Both the position numbers and the translations under genes were made by a program. Under the pieces are notes generated by a model. It was not told the origin of the DNA. It did no database searches and saw only the letters and a list, made by a program, of their open reading frames with translations. From Lentisphaerota bacterium (lineage in GTDB: Bacteria; Verrucomicrobiota; Lentisphaeria; Victivallales; UBA1829): a DNA stretch of 64,000 bases. This document shows positions 1 to 8,987 of this stretch, piece by piece; the first letter of the stretch is position 1, and each line of letters opens with the position of its first letter. Where the stretch lies: assembly GCA_015061915.1 (NCBI GenBank), contig SUVR01000003.1, positions 124,001 to 188,000 on the forward strand. Direction: 5' to 3'.

Positions 1-401
1 TCCGTGATCCGCGCCTCCCTGCCGGCTTTGTCCAGATCGCTGTGCAGTTTCAGCGCCTCCTCCAGCACGGCATAGATGCTCATACGGGGATTCAGCGAGG
101 CGTAGGGATCCTGAAAGATCATCTGGTAATCACCGCGGCTTTTCCGCAGTTTTTCTCCCTTCAATGCGAGCAGATCGGTGCCGTTCAGCGTAATGGAGCC
201 GGAAGTGGGCTCCTCCAGACGCATCAGTGCACGGGCGAGGGTGCTTTTGCCGCAGCCGCTTTCACCCACAAGTCCGAGAGTCTCCCCCTTCTCCAGCGTG
301 AACGAGACGCCGTCCAGCGCCTTGACAAACCGTTTGGGCGCAAAGAATCCGCCCCCGGCAGGGTAATATTTTTTGAGATCGCGGACTTCCAGCAGGGACA
401 T
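1..401 (-). CDS. Peptide/dipeptide ABC transporter ATP-binding protein (OppF/DppF-like), C-terminus cut by window edge
   Basis: Reverse-strand reading from ATG at 401 gives MSLLEVRDLKKYYPAGGG...LDGVSFTLEKGETLGLVGESGCGKSTLARALMRLEEPTSGSITLNG...YQMIFQDPYASLNPRMSI; Walker A GESGCGKST and Q-loop IFQDPYASLNPRM. Missing from the ORF track because it has no stop in the window. Confidence 0.9.
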   Translation of the reverse strand, partial: MSLLEVRDLKKYYPAGGGFFAPKRFVKALDGVSFTLEKGETLGLVGESGCGKSTLARALMRLEEPTSGSITLNGTDLLALKGEKLRKSRGDYQMIFQDPYASLNPRMSIYAVLEEALKLHSDLDKAGREARIT

Positions 402-406
402 CGCTC

Positions 407-1639
407 TTATGCCTTGACCTTGACTTCCTGGGGAAGTTCGCCAACTTCCCGCATATCCAGCAGGAAGTTCTGTTTTTTCAGTTCCGCCTGAAGGTCGGCA
501 ACATTCAGCTGATCGGGCGTGATGTTCCGTTCCGCAGCCATAGCAGCTGCCATACCGGCAGATTCACCGCTCATGGCGGCTGCCTGGATCACACGGAAGA
601 CCTGCCACGCTTCGCCGTCGGAGGCAAGGCAACGGCCCGCCGCCAGTACGCCGGGGAGATCTTTCGCCAGCAGCGCGCGATAGGGCAGACACCACAGATC
701 GTGTCCGCCGCGCCAGTCCGCCACAACGCCCACGCTGTCTTCAAAGTGGGTGAATTTTTCGTCCGTTTTCACGGTATAAACGCCCTCAATACGGCGGGAC
801 ATCCGGTGATTGACCATAGCGGGCAGCATGGCGGGGAAGGCGTGCTTTCTGCCGTGTTCCTTCTGGATATCCTTGTAGGCATCCAGCGCCAGTTTGCGGC
901 TCTGGGTCACAAAGCGGGAGACTTCCTTGCCGTCGATCCCGTGGAAGGGTTCGATCCCTGGGATCTGCCCTGCTCCGGTATCGCTGCAGCCCCAGCCGAT
1001 GAGCTGTGCCAGCGGGGTGCCGTCGTTGGTTTCTGCGGCTTTCTTCGCCGCTTCCATAGAGTAGCCCATGCCCCAGATGGAGATGTAATTGGTGCCGTCC
1101 ACAGTGGGAGTTCCGGCACGCCACGCAATATCGGCGTCCCCGGTGGCGTCCACAAATGCTTTTGCCTTGATCATACCGCGTCCGGACTTGTTTTCCACCA
1201 CGATCGCCGTGGCTCTGCCGGATTCGTCCCGCACGGTCCCGCACAGGAGCGTATCGTACCAGAGGACCACGCCCGCCTGATCCAGCAGTTCATCCATACC
1301 CAGCACAAAAGACATGGGGTTGAAGGCGCAGCCGTAACGGGCGCTGCCTTCCGGATTCTTCCAGTCCGGCACATCGCCGGGACCGTACTTGATACTGGTG
1401 AGGAGCAGTTCCTCGGAGATGCCGAAAGTGACCTGATTGTGGCGGCTGTCACTGAGGGGCAGATAGTAGAGAACGGAACCGATGGTGGCAAGCCCGCCGT
1501 TGAGGATCGTTTTTTCCACGAGTGCGGTCTTCAAGCCCCGTCTTGCGGAAGCCAGAGCGGCGGCGACACCAGCCATACCGGCGCCGGCGACCACAACGTC
1601 ATATTCCGTCACAAAATCGTACTTGCAAGCTGAATCCAT
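407..1639 (-). CDS. FAD-dependent oxidoreductase (FAD_oxidored family)
   Basis: N-terminal dinucleotide-binding motif DVVVAGAGMAGVAAALASARRGLKTALVEK; internal DATGDADIAWRAG and LPGVLAAGRCLASDGEAWQVFRVIQAAAMSGESAG. Confidence 0.85.
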   Translation of the reverse strand: MDSACKYDFVTEYDVVVAGAGMAGVAAALASARRGLKTALVEKTILNGGLATIGSVLYYLPLSDSRHNQVTFGISEELLLTSIKYGPGDVPDWKNPEGSARYGCAFNPMSFVLGMDELLDQAGVVLWYDTLLCGTVRDESGRATAIVVENKSGRGMIKAKAFVDATGDADIAWRAGTPTVDGTNYISIWGMGYSMEAAKKAAETNDGTPLAQLIGWGCSDTGAGQIPGIEPFHGIDGKEVSRFVTQSRKLALDAYKDIQKEHGRKHAFPAMLPAMVNHRMSRRIEGVYTVKTDEKFTHFEDSVGVVADWRGGHDLWCLPYRALLAKDLPGVLAAGRCLASDGEAWQVFRVIQAAAMSGESAGMAAAMAAERNITPDQLNVADLQAELKKQNFLLDMREVGELPQEVKVKA

Positions 1640-1663
1640 AATTCCGTATCTCCTTCACCTGAA

Positions 1664-3223
1664 TTATTTTGCGTATTCTACAGCCCGTGTTTCGCGGATG
1701 ATGGAAACCTTGATCTGACCGGGGTAGTTCATTTCTTTTTCGATGCGCAGGCAGATGTCCCGCGCCATCAGATTCGCCTGAGCTTCGGAAACTTTTTCGG
1801 GCTGGACAACCACACGGACTTCTCTGCCCGCCTGGAGCGCAAAGCAGGAATCCACGCCCGGAAATTCCTTGGCGATCGTTTCCAGCTGTTCCAGACGCTT
1901 GAGATAAAGTTCCGTGGTCTCACTGCGGGCGCCGGGACGGGAGGCGCTCAGGGCGTCGCAGGCATTGACCAGAATGCCGTAGATGGAAGTGGCTTCCACT
2001 TCGCAGTGGTGAGCGGCAACGGCGTTGATGACATCCTTGTTTTCGTTGTACTTCCGGAGCAGATCCGCACCGATGGCGGCGTGAGTGCCTTCCACTTCGT
2101 GGTCGACTGCTTTCCCGATATCGTGGAACAGCCCGATCCGGCGTGCTTTCTGTTCATCCAGTTTGAGTTCCGCAGCCATGGCACCCATAAACGCAGCGGT
2201 TTCGATGGAGTGTTTCAGAACGTTCTGGGAGAAGCTGAAGCGGAACTGCAGTCTGCCCAGCAGATTGATCAGCGCCTTGGGAACGCCGTGGAGACCGCAA
2301 TCCAGCACGGCGCGTTCGCCAACGGAGAAGACTTCTTCATCGATTTCGCGGGAGATCTTCTTGATGAGTTCTTCAATGCGGGTGGGGTGGATCCGCCCGT
2401 CGGAGATCAGTTTTTCCATAAGACGGCGTGCGATTTCCTTTCGGATGGGATCAAAGCAGGAAATGACCACCGCTTCCGGGGTATCATCGATCAGAATATT
2501 GACACCGGTGGCGGCTTCCAGCGCCCGGATGTTGCGGCCTTCACGCCCGATGATACGACCTTTCATTTCATCGTTGGGCAGGGGGATCGTGGCGGTGGTG
2601 CGTTCGTAGGTGCAGTCCCCGGAGTAACGCTGGATGGCGTTGACCATCAGTTCCTGGGATTCCCGTTCGATCCGGCGTTTGGCATCATCCAGCGCATCGC
2701 GGACCATAAGACCACATTCATTTTCCACTTCGCCTTTGAGTTTTTCCAGGATCATGTTCTTGGCGGTTTCCCGGTCCAGTTCTGCGATCCGCTGCAGTTC
2801 ATCGATCTGCTGGGCGATGGTAGCTTTCAGCTCATCTTCCTTCTTGATCAGACGCTGACGGTGCTCTTCCAGTTCGCCTTCCTTGCGTTCCAGGTTTTTC
2901 AGCTTGGAATCCAGTGAGTTGCTCTTGCGGTCCAGATTGTCTTCTTTCTGCTGGATGCGTTTTTCCGCCTGAGAGACTTCTTTCCGGCGTTCCTTGAGTT
3001 CGCTTTCGATCTCATCTTTGATGCGTCTGGCATCTTCCCGGGCAGTGATGTTTGCTTCCCGTTTGAGTGTTTCAGCGGCGAGCTCAGCTTCTTTCCGGAT
3101 CTTTGCAGCGGCAACAGAGGCAGATTTGCCCTGTGCCTTGTTGATGATGGCGCATACGATGGCGCCGACGATCAGCCCGCCGATACCGGCAGCAGCTGAT
3201 ACGAGGATGGAGGTTGTGTCCAT
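1664..3223 (-). CDS. rny: Ribonuclease Y
   Basis: N-terminal TM, long coiled coil, KH motif (GRIIGREGRNIRALEAATGVNILIDDTPE), HD domain (RRIGLFHDIGKAVDHEVEGTHA), C-terminus PGQIKVSIIRETRAVEYAK. Confidence 0.97.
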   Translation of the reverse strand: MDTTSILVSAAAGIGGLIVGAIVCAIINKAQGKSASVAAAKIRKEAELAAETLKREANITAREDARRIKDEIESELKERRKEVSQAEKRIQQKEDNLDRKSNSLDSKLKNLERKEGELEEHRQRLIKKEDELKATIAQQIDELQRIAELDRETAKNMILEKLKGEVENECGLMVRDALDDAKRRIERESQELMVNAIQRYSGDCTYERTTATIPLPNDEMKGRIIGREGRNIRALEAATGVNILIDDTPEAVVISCFDPIRKEIARRLMEKLISDGRIHPTRIEELIKKISREIDEEVFSVGERAVLDCGLHGVPKALINLLGRLQFRFSFSQNVLKHSIETAAFMGAMAAELKLDEQKARRIGLFHDIGKAVDHEVEGTHAAIGADLLRKYNENKDVINAVAAHHCEVEATSIYGILVNACDALSASRPGARSETTELYLKRLEQLETIAKEFPGVDSCFALQAGREVRVVVQPEKVSEAQANLMARDICLRIEKEMNYPGQIKVSIIRETRAVEYAK

Positions 3224-3228
3224 TGGTT

Positions 3229-3918
3229 TTATTCTCCTTGCAGTAGGGGATTGATGAAGCCGGAACGGGTGATGATTCTGCTTTCCGTGACAATAATATC
3301 CATGGGTCTGTCATGGGGTTGAGCAGGGATTTTGATTCCGTTCTGACATTCGTAAAAGATACCGATTGCCAGTTTGGGCTGCGCAGCTTCAAGCATACGG
3401 TCGTAAACACCTTTTCCCCTTCCCATTCGTGCGCAGGAAGGGTCAAAAACAACACCGGGGATGAGCCAGATGGCATCGTTGAGGACCTTGAGATCCGCCG
3501 CAGATGCGTCCGGACCGGGTTCGGGGATGCCGAATTTTGCGTTGCAGAATTCGAGGGAATCTGCAAAAGCAAAGTCGTATTTCTCCGCGCTGATATAACG
3601 CGGAAGACAAAGGGTGTTGCCTTGTGCAAGGGCTTCTTTCAGAACAGGTGCCAGATCAGGTTCCGTGCCGTCTGTAACATATCCTGCAATCGTGTAACTG
3701 CCCTTGATGCCGGAGAGGATATTCCGGATCTGCGCATTGATCGCAGCATCCGCTTGCGCCCGGATTTCCGGGGGGATCGCCTTTCTGGCGGCAAGCATGG
3801 ACCTCCGGAGCGCATTCCGCTGCTCCGCAGTCCCTTCCACATTCTTCGTGGATGAAAGATCATCCGGCTTCGTCATTTGGTGTTTTCTCCGCAGTGCCGA
3901 GCCGTACAGAACGATCAT
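3229..3918 (-). CDS. 5-formyltetrahydrofolate cyclo-ligase
   Basis: Contains DAIWLIPGVVFDPSCARMGRGKGVYDRML, the typical cyclo-ligase signature, and LCLPRYI. Confidence 0.9.
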   Translation of the reverse strand: MIVLYGSALRRKHQMTKPDDLSSTKNVEGTAEQRNALRRSMLAARKAIPPEIRAQADAAINAQIRNILSGIKGSYTIAGYVTDGTEPDLAPVLKEALAQGNTLCLPRYISAEKYDFAFADSLEFCNAKFGIPEPGPDASAADLKVLNDAIWLIPGVVFDPSCARMGRGKGVYDRMLEAAQPKLAIGIFYECQNGIKIPAQPHDRPMDIIVTESRIITRSGFINPLLQGE

Positions 3919-3933
3919 AAAAGTTTATGTAAC

Positions 3934-4137
3934 TGTTTGCTTTTCAGAGTACAACAGGAAAAGGACATTCGGCGTATCTCCGCCGTTTGTCTGCTTTCGA
4001 TCTCCAATTCTGCAATCCGTTGATAAACCATAATTCTCCGTAAAACCGGGAAGTCCTGTAACAGCAACAAACAATAGGTATATGTGAATGCCTGCCCACC
4101 ATGGGCAAGCCGTTGAGTAAACATATACCCTTTTTTT
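3934..4137 (+). ncRNA. Candidate small RNA (6S-like fold?) followed by a rho-independent terminator
   Basis: Intergenic, next to fthC. Outer stems TGTTTG(3934-3939)/CAAACA(4068-4073) and ACAGGA(3954-3959)/TCCTGT(4054-4059), internal hairpin CGGCG(3970-3974)/CGCCG(3981-3985), then a strong terminator at 4077-4137. Confidence 0.3.
4077..4137 (+). terminator. Rho-independent terminator
   Basis: GGTATATGT(4077-4085)/ACATATACC(4121-4129) stem with inner TGCCCA-cca-TGGGCA (4093-4107), then TTTTTTT. Confidence 0.6.
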
Positions 4138-4237
4138 AAATAAACAAGTGCCGGAGAAAAAATTTTTCAATTTTTTTCACAGACCGCGGGCTGTTTTTTT
4201 GAGTACGCTCAACGATGCCTGCCCGTTTTTTTCCGCA

Positions 4238-5510
4238 TTATTCCTGCGGACCGATCTCTTCCCGGTTGGCGAAGGGATAAGTCACGGGGATATCGGCTTC
4301 CAGCGTGAGGGGGGCGCCTTCGTTGCCGAAGGTCTCCACCGGATAGACGTCGAACCGGTAGCGTTTCCCTTTTTCCAGCGTGTTGGGCGGGATCCGGAAA
4401 ACCTGACGGGGATCCCGGTTCCGTTCCAGACGGTAGAAATTGCTGATGTACTTCGTTTCCATGACCTTGCCGGACTCCAGATCGGTCATGGTCAGACGGT
4501 AGGAATGGGTGAAATCGTCGTGTTCCGCTTCATCGAAGATGAGATAGACGAACCCGTAGTCCAGCCGCATGAGCATCTGGGCGTCGTCCCTGAACCGGGG
4601 GGCGGTTCGCTGCGATTTCCGGGCGTCGGTATAGATGGCGTTTTCCGGCTTGTGGGGGATCGCCACGGTCCACGGTTTATCCGCCTTGATCTCGTGCAGG
4701 TCTTCCGCATTGAAACGGCGGATCTCCAGATGATCATCGTAAAGATCCATGGTCATGAACCCGATCCCTTCCCGCGCAAAGGGAATGATGGGACCGCAGT
4801 TATTCACAAACCGTTCCGGCACACAGGCATAGCTCAAAGCGCCGGTGTTGATGGCGGTGAATTCACCCTGCCAGATGCAGCGTTCATCCTCCAGCGGGCA
4901 ATGGGTATGACCGGAGAAGGAAACCACCTGCGGGAAACGGTCCATGACCGCCCGGAGACCGGTTCGTCCGCTGCCGCCGTGGCTGCTGACGACTGTGTTT
5001 TTCGGGTGGAAATGGGTCACGATAAAGATGGGTTTCACCGGATCGCGCTTGACGCAATCTTCCAGAATGGGGATCAGTTTCTGACAATCCTCTTCCGAAT
5101 AATTTTTTTCGTTGTTGGAGCTGAACCCGATGAAATCGTATCCGCCGATGGTCTTGCGGCAGGGATCTTCCACGGGATCGTGGATCGCTTCACAGAAATC
5201 CTTGAACGCCTGATCCTGCGTTTTGCCGCTGACATTGGCATGAGTCCAGAAATCGTGGTTCCCGGCACAGTTGACCAGCTGCGGCATCTTGTCGCCGAAA
5301 TATTTTTTCACCAGATCGTAATAGTACGCAATCGGTGCGGGATCATCGCCGCCATCCGCCAGGTCTCCCGCCATCAGGATCACATCCACCTGTTTTTCTG
5401 CGAGGAATTTCAACACATTTTCGCAGTTGTGCATACCCCAGTTGCCCTTGTAAGCATAGCCCTGCACATCGCTGAGGATCCCGACTTTCAGATTTGGTGT
5501 TCTGCTCATC
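4238..5510 (-). CDS. Metallophosphoesterase
   Basis: Calcineurin-like motifs GILSDVQG, MAGDLADGG, NCAGNHDFW, VTHFHPK, SFSGHTHC. ATG at 5510 preceded by GGAG. Confidence 0.85.
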
Positions 5511-5690
5511 TTTCTTATCTCCATTCGTTGAATATCAATTTTTGCCTGTTCCATACAAAATAACAGCCCAACGCCAAAATGCAAGCAGAAAAATGCCATG
5601 TTTTCCGCTTTTTTTCTTGCAATTCCCCCTTACTAAGAGTATTGTAAAGTATGCTCAAACAACGATTCAACAACAGAAGGAGAAAGTCTG

Positions 5691-6458
5691 ATGGACCCGC
5701 TGATCCTCGCCACCTACAATGTCCGTGTTCCCTGTGACAAAGCCCCTTACGACTGGGCAAGCCGTCGCGTTCGCGTCTGCAAAATCATCAAGGACAACAA
5801 GTTCCACATTTTCGGAACCCAGGAGGCAGTGCCGGTTCAGATCGATGACATCGTGGCGGATACCGGCTTTGCGTACATCGGTCTCGGTCGGGACACCTTC
5901 AAGAAAGAAGGCGAACACTGCTGTATTTTCTACGATCCGGCGCGCCTCGAACTGCTCAACAGCGGCACTTTCAGCCTTTCGGAAAATCCGGATGTGCCGG
6001 GCGTGCCTGCCTGGGACGCCTGCTGCCCCCGCATCACCACCTGGGGTATGTTCCGGGATAAAGTCACCGGCAATGCGTTCTGCTACTACAACACCCACTT
6101 GGACCACCGTGGTAAAGTTGCGCAAATCAAGGGGATCGAACAGGTTGTGGAACACGCAAAGAATAACGGCGGCGGAGTTCCCATGGTGTTGGGTGGTGAC
6201 TTCAATGTGCGTCCCGGTACGGAAACGTATCTTTGCGCCGCGTCCCTGCTGAAGGATTCCGCAAAGATCTCTGAAACGCCTGCCACCGGACCTGCCACCA
6301 CCTTCCACGGCTGGGGCACGCGGGATGACGCCTATATCGACTTCATTTTCGTCAGCGAAGGAACCCGTGTTCTCTCCCACCGGATCGATGATTCCCTTGT
6401 AGATGGGGACTTTCCCTCCGACCACTACCCGGTCATTACGGAACTTGTTTGGGAGTAA
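5691..6458 (+). CDS. Endonuclease/exonuclease/phosphatase (EEP) family protein, no signal peptide
   Basis: ATYNVRV, GTQEA, YYNTHLDHRG, VLGGDFNVRPG, YIDFIFVSEGT, FPSDHYPVITEL. Confidence 0.88.
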   Translation: MDPLILATYNVRVPCDKAPYDWASRRVRVCKIIKDNKFHIFGTQEAVPVQIDDIVADTGFAYIGLGRDTFKKEGEHCCIFYDPARLELLNSGTFSLSENPDVPGVPAWDACCPRITTWGMFRDKVTGNAFCYYNTHLDHRGKVAQIKGIEQVVEHAKNNGGGVPMVLGGDFNVRPGTETYLCAASLLKDSAKISETPATGPATTFHGWGTRDDAYIDFIFVSEGTRVLSHRIDDSLVDGDFPSDHYPVITELVWE

Positions 6459-6464
6459 GAAGAT

Positions 6465-7337
6465 ATGCGTGCGATTTCTTTCTGCTGTCTTGTAATCATG
6501 ACGGCGCTCCTGCTTGGCGGGTGCCTCTCCATAGGGTATGGTGATCCAGAGGTGGATCTCGCCTTATTTACGTCCTTGCGCGTCGCCACGTTCAACGTCC
6601 GGGGACCTGCCAATCCGCCGCCGAACGACCAGAAAAGCCGTGAGCCGCGGATCCGTAAGATCATCGAAGACAACCGGTTCGATCTGTTCGGCGTTCAGGA
6701 GGCGTTCCGTGAGGAGCAAACTGCTCACATCGAAGCCATGCCCGGTTATGCCCGGATCGATGGCGGAAACAAAGCGTTTAAAGGCTGGAGCAGAAGAGAT
6801 TCCATCTTCTACCGGACGGACCGCCTCGAAGTATTGGATCAGGGCATCTTCATGCTGTCGGAAAAACCCGATTCCCCCGGCTCCAAGGGCTGGGACTGCG
6901 CGGAAGCGCGTCTGGCGGTCTGGGCAAAATTCGAAGATAAAGTCACCGGAAAGATCTTCTACCTGTATAACACCCATCTGGACCATGCGGGCAAACTGGC
7001 AAAACTCAATGGCGCGGCGCTGATCGTTTCCCATGCGGAAAAGAATGCCGCCGGCTGTCCCGTAATCCTGACCGGCGACTTCAACTCCACCCCCAGAAGC
7101 AAGGTGTATGCCCATGTGAGCAGCAGGTTGAAGGATGCCGCAAAGATCTCGGAAACACCCGCCGCTGGACCCGACATCACGTTTCAGGCGTTCGGAAAAA
7201 GCCGGCCCTGGTATGTGGACTATATCTTTGTCTCGTCCGGGATCAATGTTCTTTCCCACCGGATCATTGATACACTGGTGGATGGTCAATATCCCTCCGA
7301 CCACTTCCCCGTTATGGCTGAATTGATTTTGGAGTGA
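6465..7337 (+). CDS. EEP family lipoprotein, tandem paralog 2
   Basis: Lipobox-like LLLGGC near the N-terminus; TFNVRG, GVQEA, YNTHLDHAG, LTGDFNSTP, YVDYIFVSSG, YPSDHFPVMAEL. Confidence 0.87.
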   Translation: MRAISFCCLVIMTALLLGGCLSIGYGDPEVDLALFTSLRVATFNVRGPANPPPNDQKSREPRIRKIIEDNRFDLFGVQEAFREEQTAHIEAMPGYARIDGGNKAFKGWSRRDSIFYRTDRLEVLDQGIFMLSEKPDSPGSKGWDCAEARLAVWAKFEDKVTGKIFYLYNTHLDHAGKLAKLNGAALIVSHAEKNAAGCPVILTGDFNSTPRSKVYAHVSSRLKDAAKISETPAAGPDITFQAFGKSRPWYVDYIFVSSGINVLSHRIIDTLVDGQYPSDHFPVMAELILE

Positions 7338-7342
7338 CAGCA

Positions 7343-8191
7343 ATGAAAAAACTCCTTTCCCTTACCGCAACAATGTTTGCTGCACTGCTCTTTACCGCCT
7401 GTACCACGGTGGAACCCGGCCCGCTCCGGGTCGCCACTTTCAATATCCGGGTGCCGGTCGATAAAGGAGTCAATGCCTGGGAAAAGCGTCTTCCGCGCAT
7501 CCATAAAATCGTGGCGGACAACAATTTTCATGTATTCGGGATCCAGGAGATGTTCCGGAAAAGTCAGCACGCAACGCTGAACAGCTTTCCCGGATTCAAG
7601 CGGGTGGACGGGAACAATCCGGCGTATCAGAATCTGGCGGTCTATGATGTGATCTTTTACCGTCCGGAACGGCTGGAACTGCTGGATCAGGGCGTTTTTG
7701 CCCTTTCCGAAACGCCGGACGTGCCGAAGTCCAAAAGCTGGAACACCAATCTGCCCCGGGAGACCACCTGGGCAAAGTTCCGGGATAAATCCAACGGCAA
7801 GGTCTTTTTCCTGTATAACACCCATCTTGACCACCGGAGCGTTGCCGCACGCAGGAAAGGCACAGATGTCAATCTGGCGCACATCAAAGCCAATGCGGGT
7901 GATTTGCCTGTGATCCTGCTGGGGGATTTCAATGCACCGGAATTTACCGATGTTTACAAGAAGATCGCAGCCCGACTGAACGACTCCCGGAAAATCACCG
8001 AAACACCCGCAGCGGGTCCGTACAATACCTGCTCCGGATACAACCGGAAGCCCGGCGCAGGCGCTCATCTGGACTACATTTTCGTTTCTCCCGGTACCCG
8101 TGTCCTCTCCTACCGGGTGATCGATACGCTTGTGGAAGGGCAATTCCCCTCCGACCATTATCCGGTTATGGTTGAAATGGAACTGAAATAA
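7343..8191 (+). CDS. EEP family lipoprotein, tandem paralog 3
   Basis: Lipobox-like LLFTAC; TFNIRV, GIQEM, YNTHLDHRS, LLGDFNAPE, LDYIFVSPG, FPSDHYPVMVEM. Confidence 0.87.
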   Translation: MKKLLSLTATMFAALLFTACTTVEPGPLRVATFNIRVPVDKGVNAWEKRLPRIHKIVADNNFHVFGIQEMFRKSQHATLNSFPGFKRVDGNNPAYQNLAVYDVIFYRPERLELLDQGVFALSETPDVPKSKSWNTNLPRETTWAKFRDKSNGKVFFLYNTHLDHRSVAARRKGTDVNLAHIKANAGDLPVILLGDFNAPEFTDVYKKIAARLNDSRKITETPAAGPYNTCSGYNRKPGAGAHLDYIFVSPGTRVLSYRVIDTLVEGQFPSDHYPVMVEMELK

Positions 8192-8233
8192 GGTCGTTTT
8201 CAGAAAAATTTTGCACTTTTTTTCATTTTTCTT

Positions 8234-8261
8234 TTGATAAAGTGAAAAATGCGGTTATAGT
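8234..8261 (+). promoter_or_regulatory. Candidate sigma70-type promoter upstream of frr
   Basis: TTGATA (8234-8239), 16-nt spacer, TATAGT (8256-8261). Confidence 0.5.
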
Positions 8262-8312
8262 TCTATGCTGACAAAAAATCAAATTTTATGATCTAATTTT
8301 ACGGAGGTAAAC

Positions 8313-8873
8313 ATGAGCATCAGCGATCTGATGGACGAACTCGAAGAAAAGATGATGAATGCGGAAGAAGCCATGAAGCATGACTTTATGGCGATCCGTA
8401 CCGGCAAGGCATCCACTGCTCTGGTGGAAAACCTGCAGGTGGAATATTACGGCACTATGTCCAGACTCAAAGACATCGCCGGTCTTTCCACGCCCGATCC
8501 CCGCACGATCGCCATTCAGCCGTGGGACAAATCCGCCCTTTCCGCCATCGAAAAGGCAATCATCAACTCCTCTATCGGCATCTCCCCGGTCAACGACGGC
8601 AAGATCATCCGTCTCCCGGTCCCGCCCCTGACGGAAGAACGCCGTATGCAGCTCGCCAAGCAGGTGAAAGCACGCTGCGAAGAAGCGAAGGTTTCCATCC
8701 GCAACATCCGCCGCGATGGCAACGAAGCAGTCAAGAAAGCGGAAAAAGATTCCGAAATCACCGAAGACGATCGCAAGTCCATGCTGGAAGACATCCAGAA
8801 GCTGACCGATGATTACATCAAGCAGCTGGATGCCGTTGCAGCCGACAAAGAAAAGGATCTGATGACGGTCTGA
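8313..8873 (+). CDS. frr: Ribosome recycling factor
   Basis: FMAIRTGKASTALVENLQVEYYG...PDPRTIAIQPWDKSALSAIEKAI...GKIIRLPVPPLTEERR; full RRF length. Confidence 0.98.
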   Translation: MSISDLMDELEEKMMNAEEAMKHDFMAIRTGKASTALVENLQVEYYGTMSRLKDIAGLSTPDPRTIAIQPWDKSALSAIEKAIINSSIGISPVNDGKIIRLPVPPLTEERRMQLAKQVKARCEEAKVSIRNIRRDGNEAVKKAEKDSEITEDDRKSMLEDIQKLTDDYIKQLDAVAADKEKDLMTV

Positions 8874-8895
8874 TCCCTTTGATCCGCAAAGAAAG

Positions 8896-8933
8896 ATCCC
8901 GGTACACGTTCCGTGCGCGTATCGGGATTTTTT
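8896..8933 (+). terminator. Rho-independent terminator after frr
   Basis: ATCCCG(8896-8901)...CGGGAT(8923-8928) followed by TTTTT. Confidence 0.6.
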
Positions 8934-8987
8934 GTGCCGTGATGGAATGAAAATACACTGCCGGATGCCGGCTGATGGAGGGCTTGA

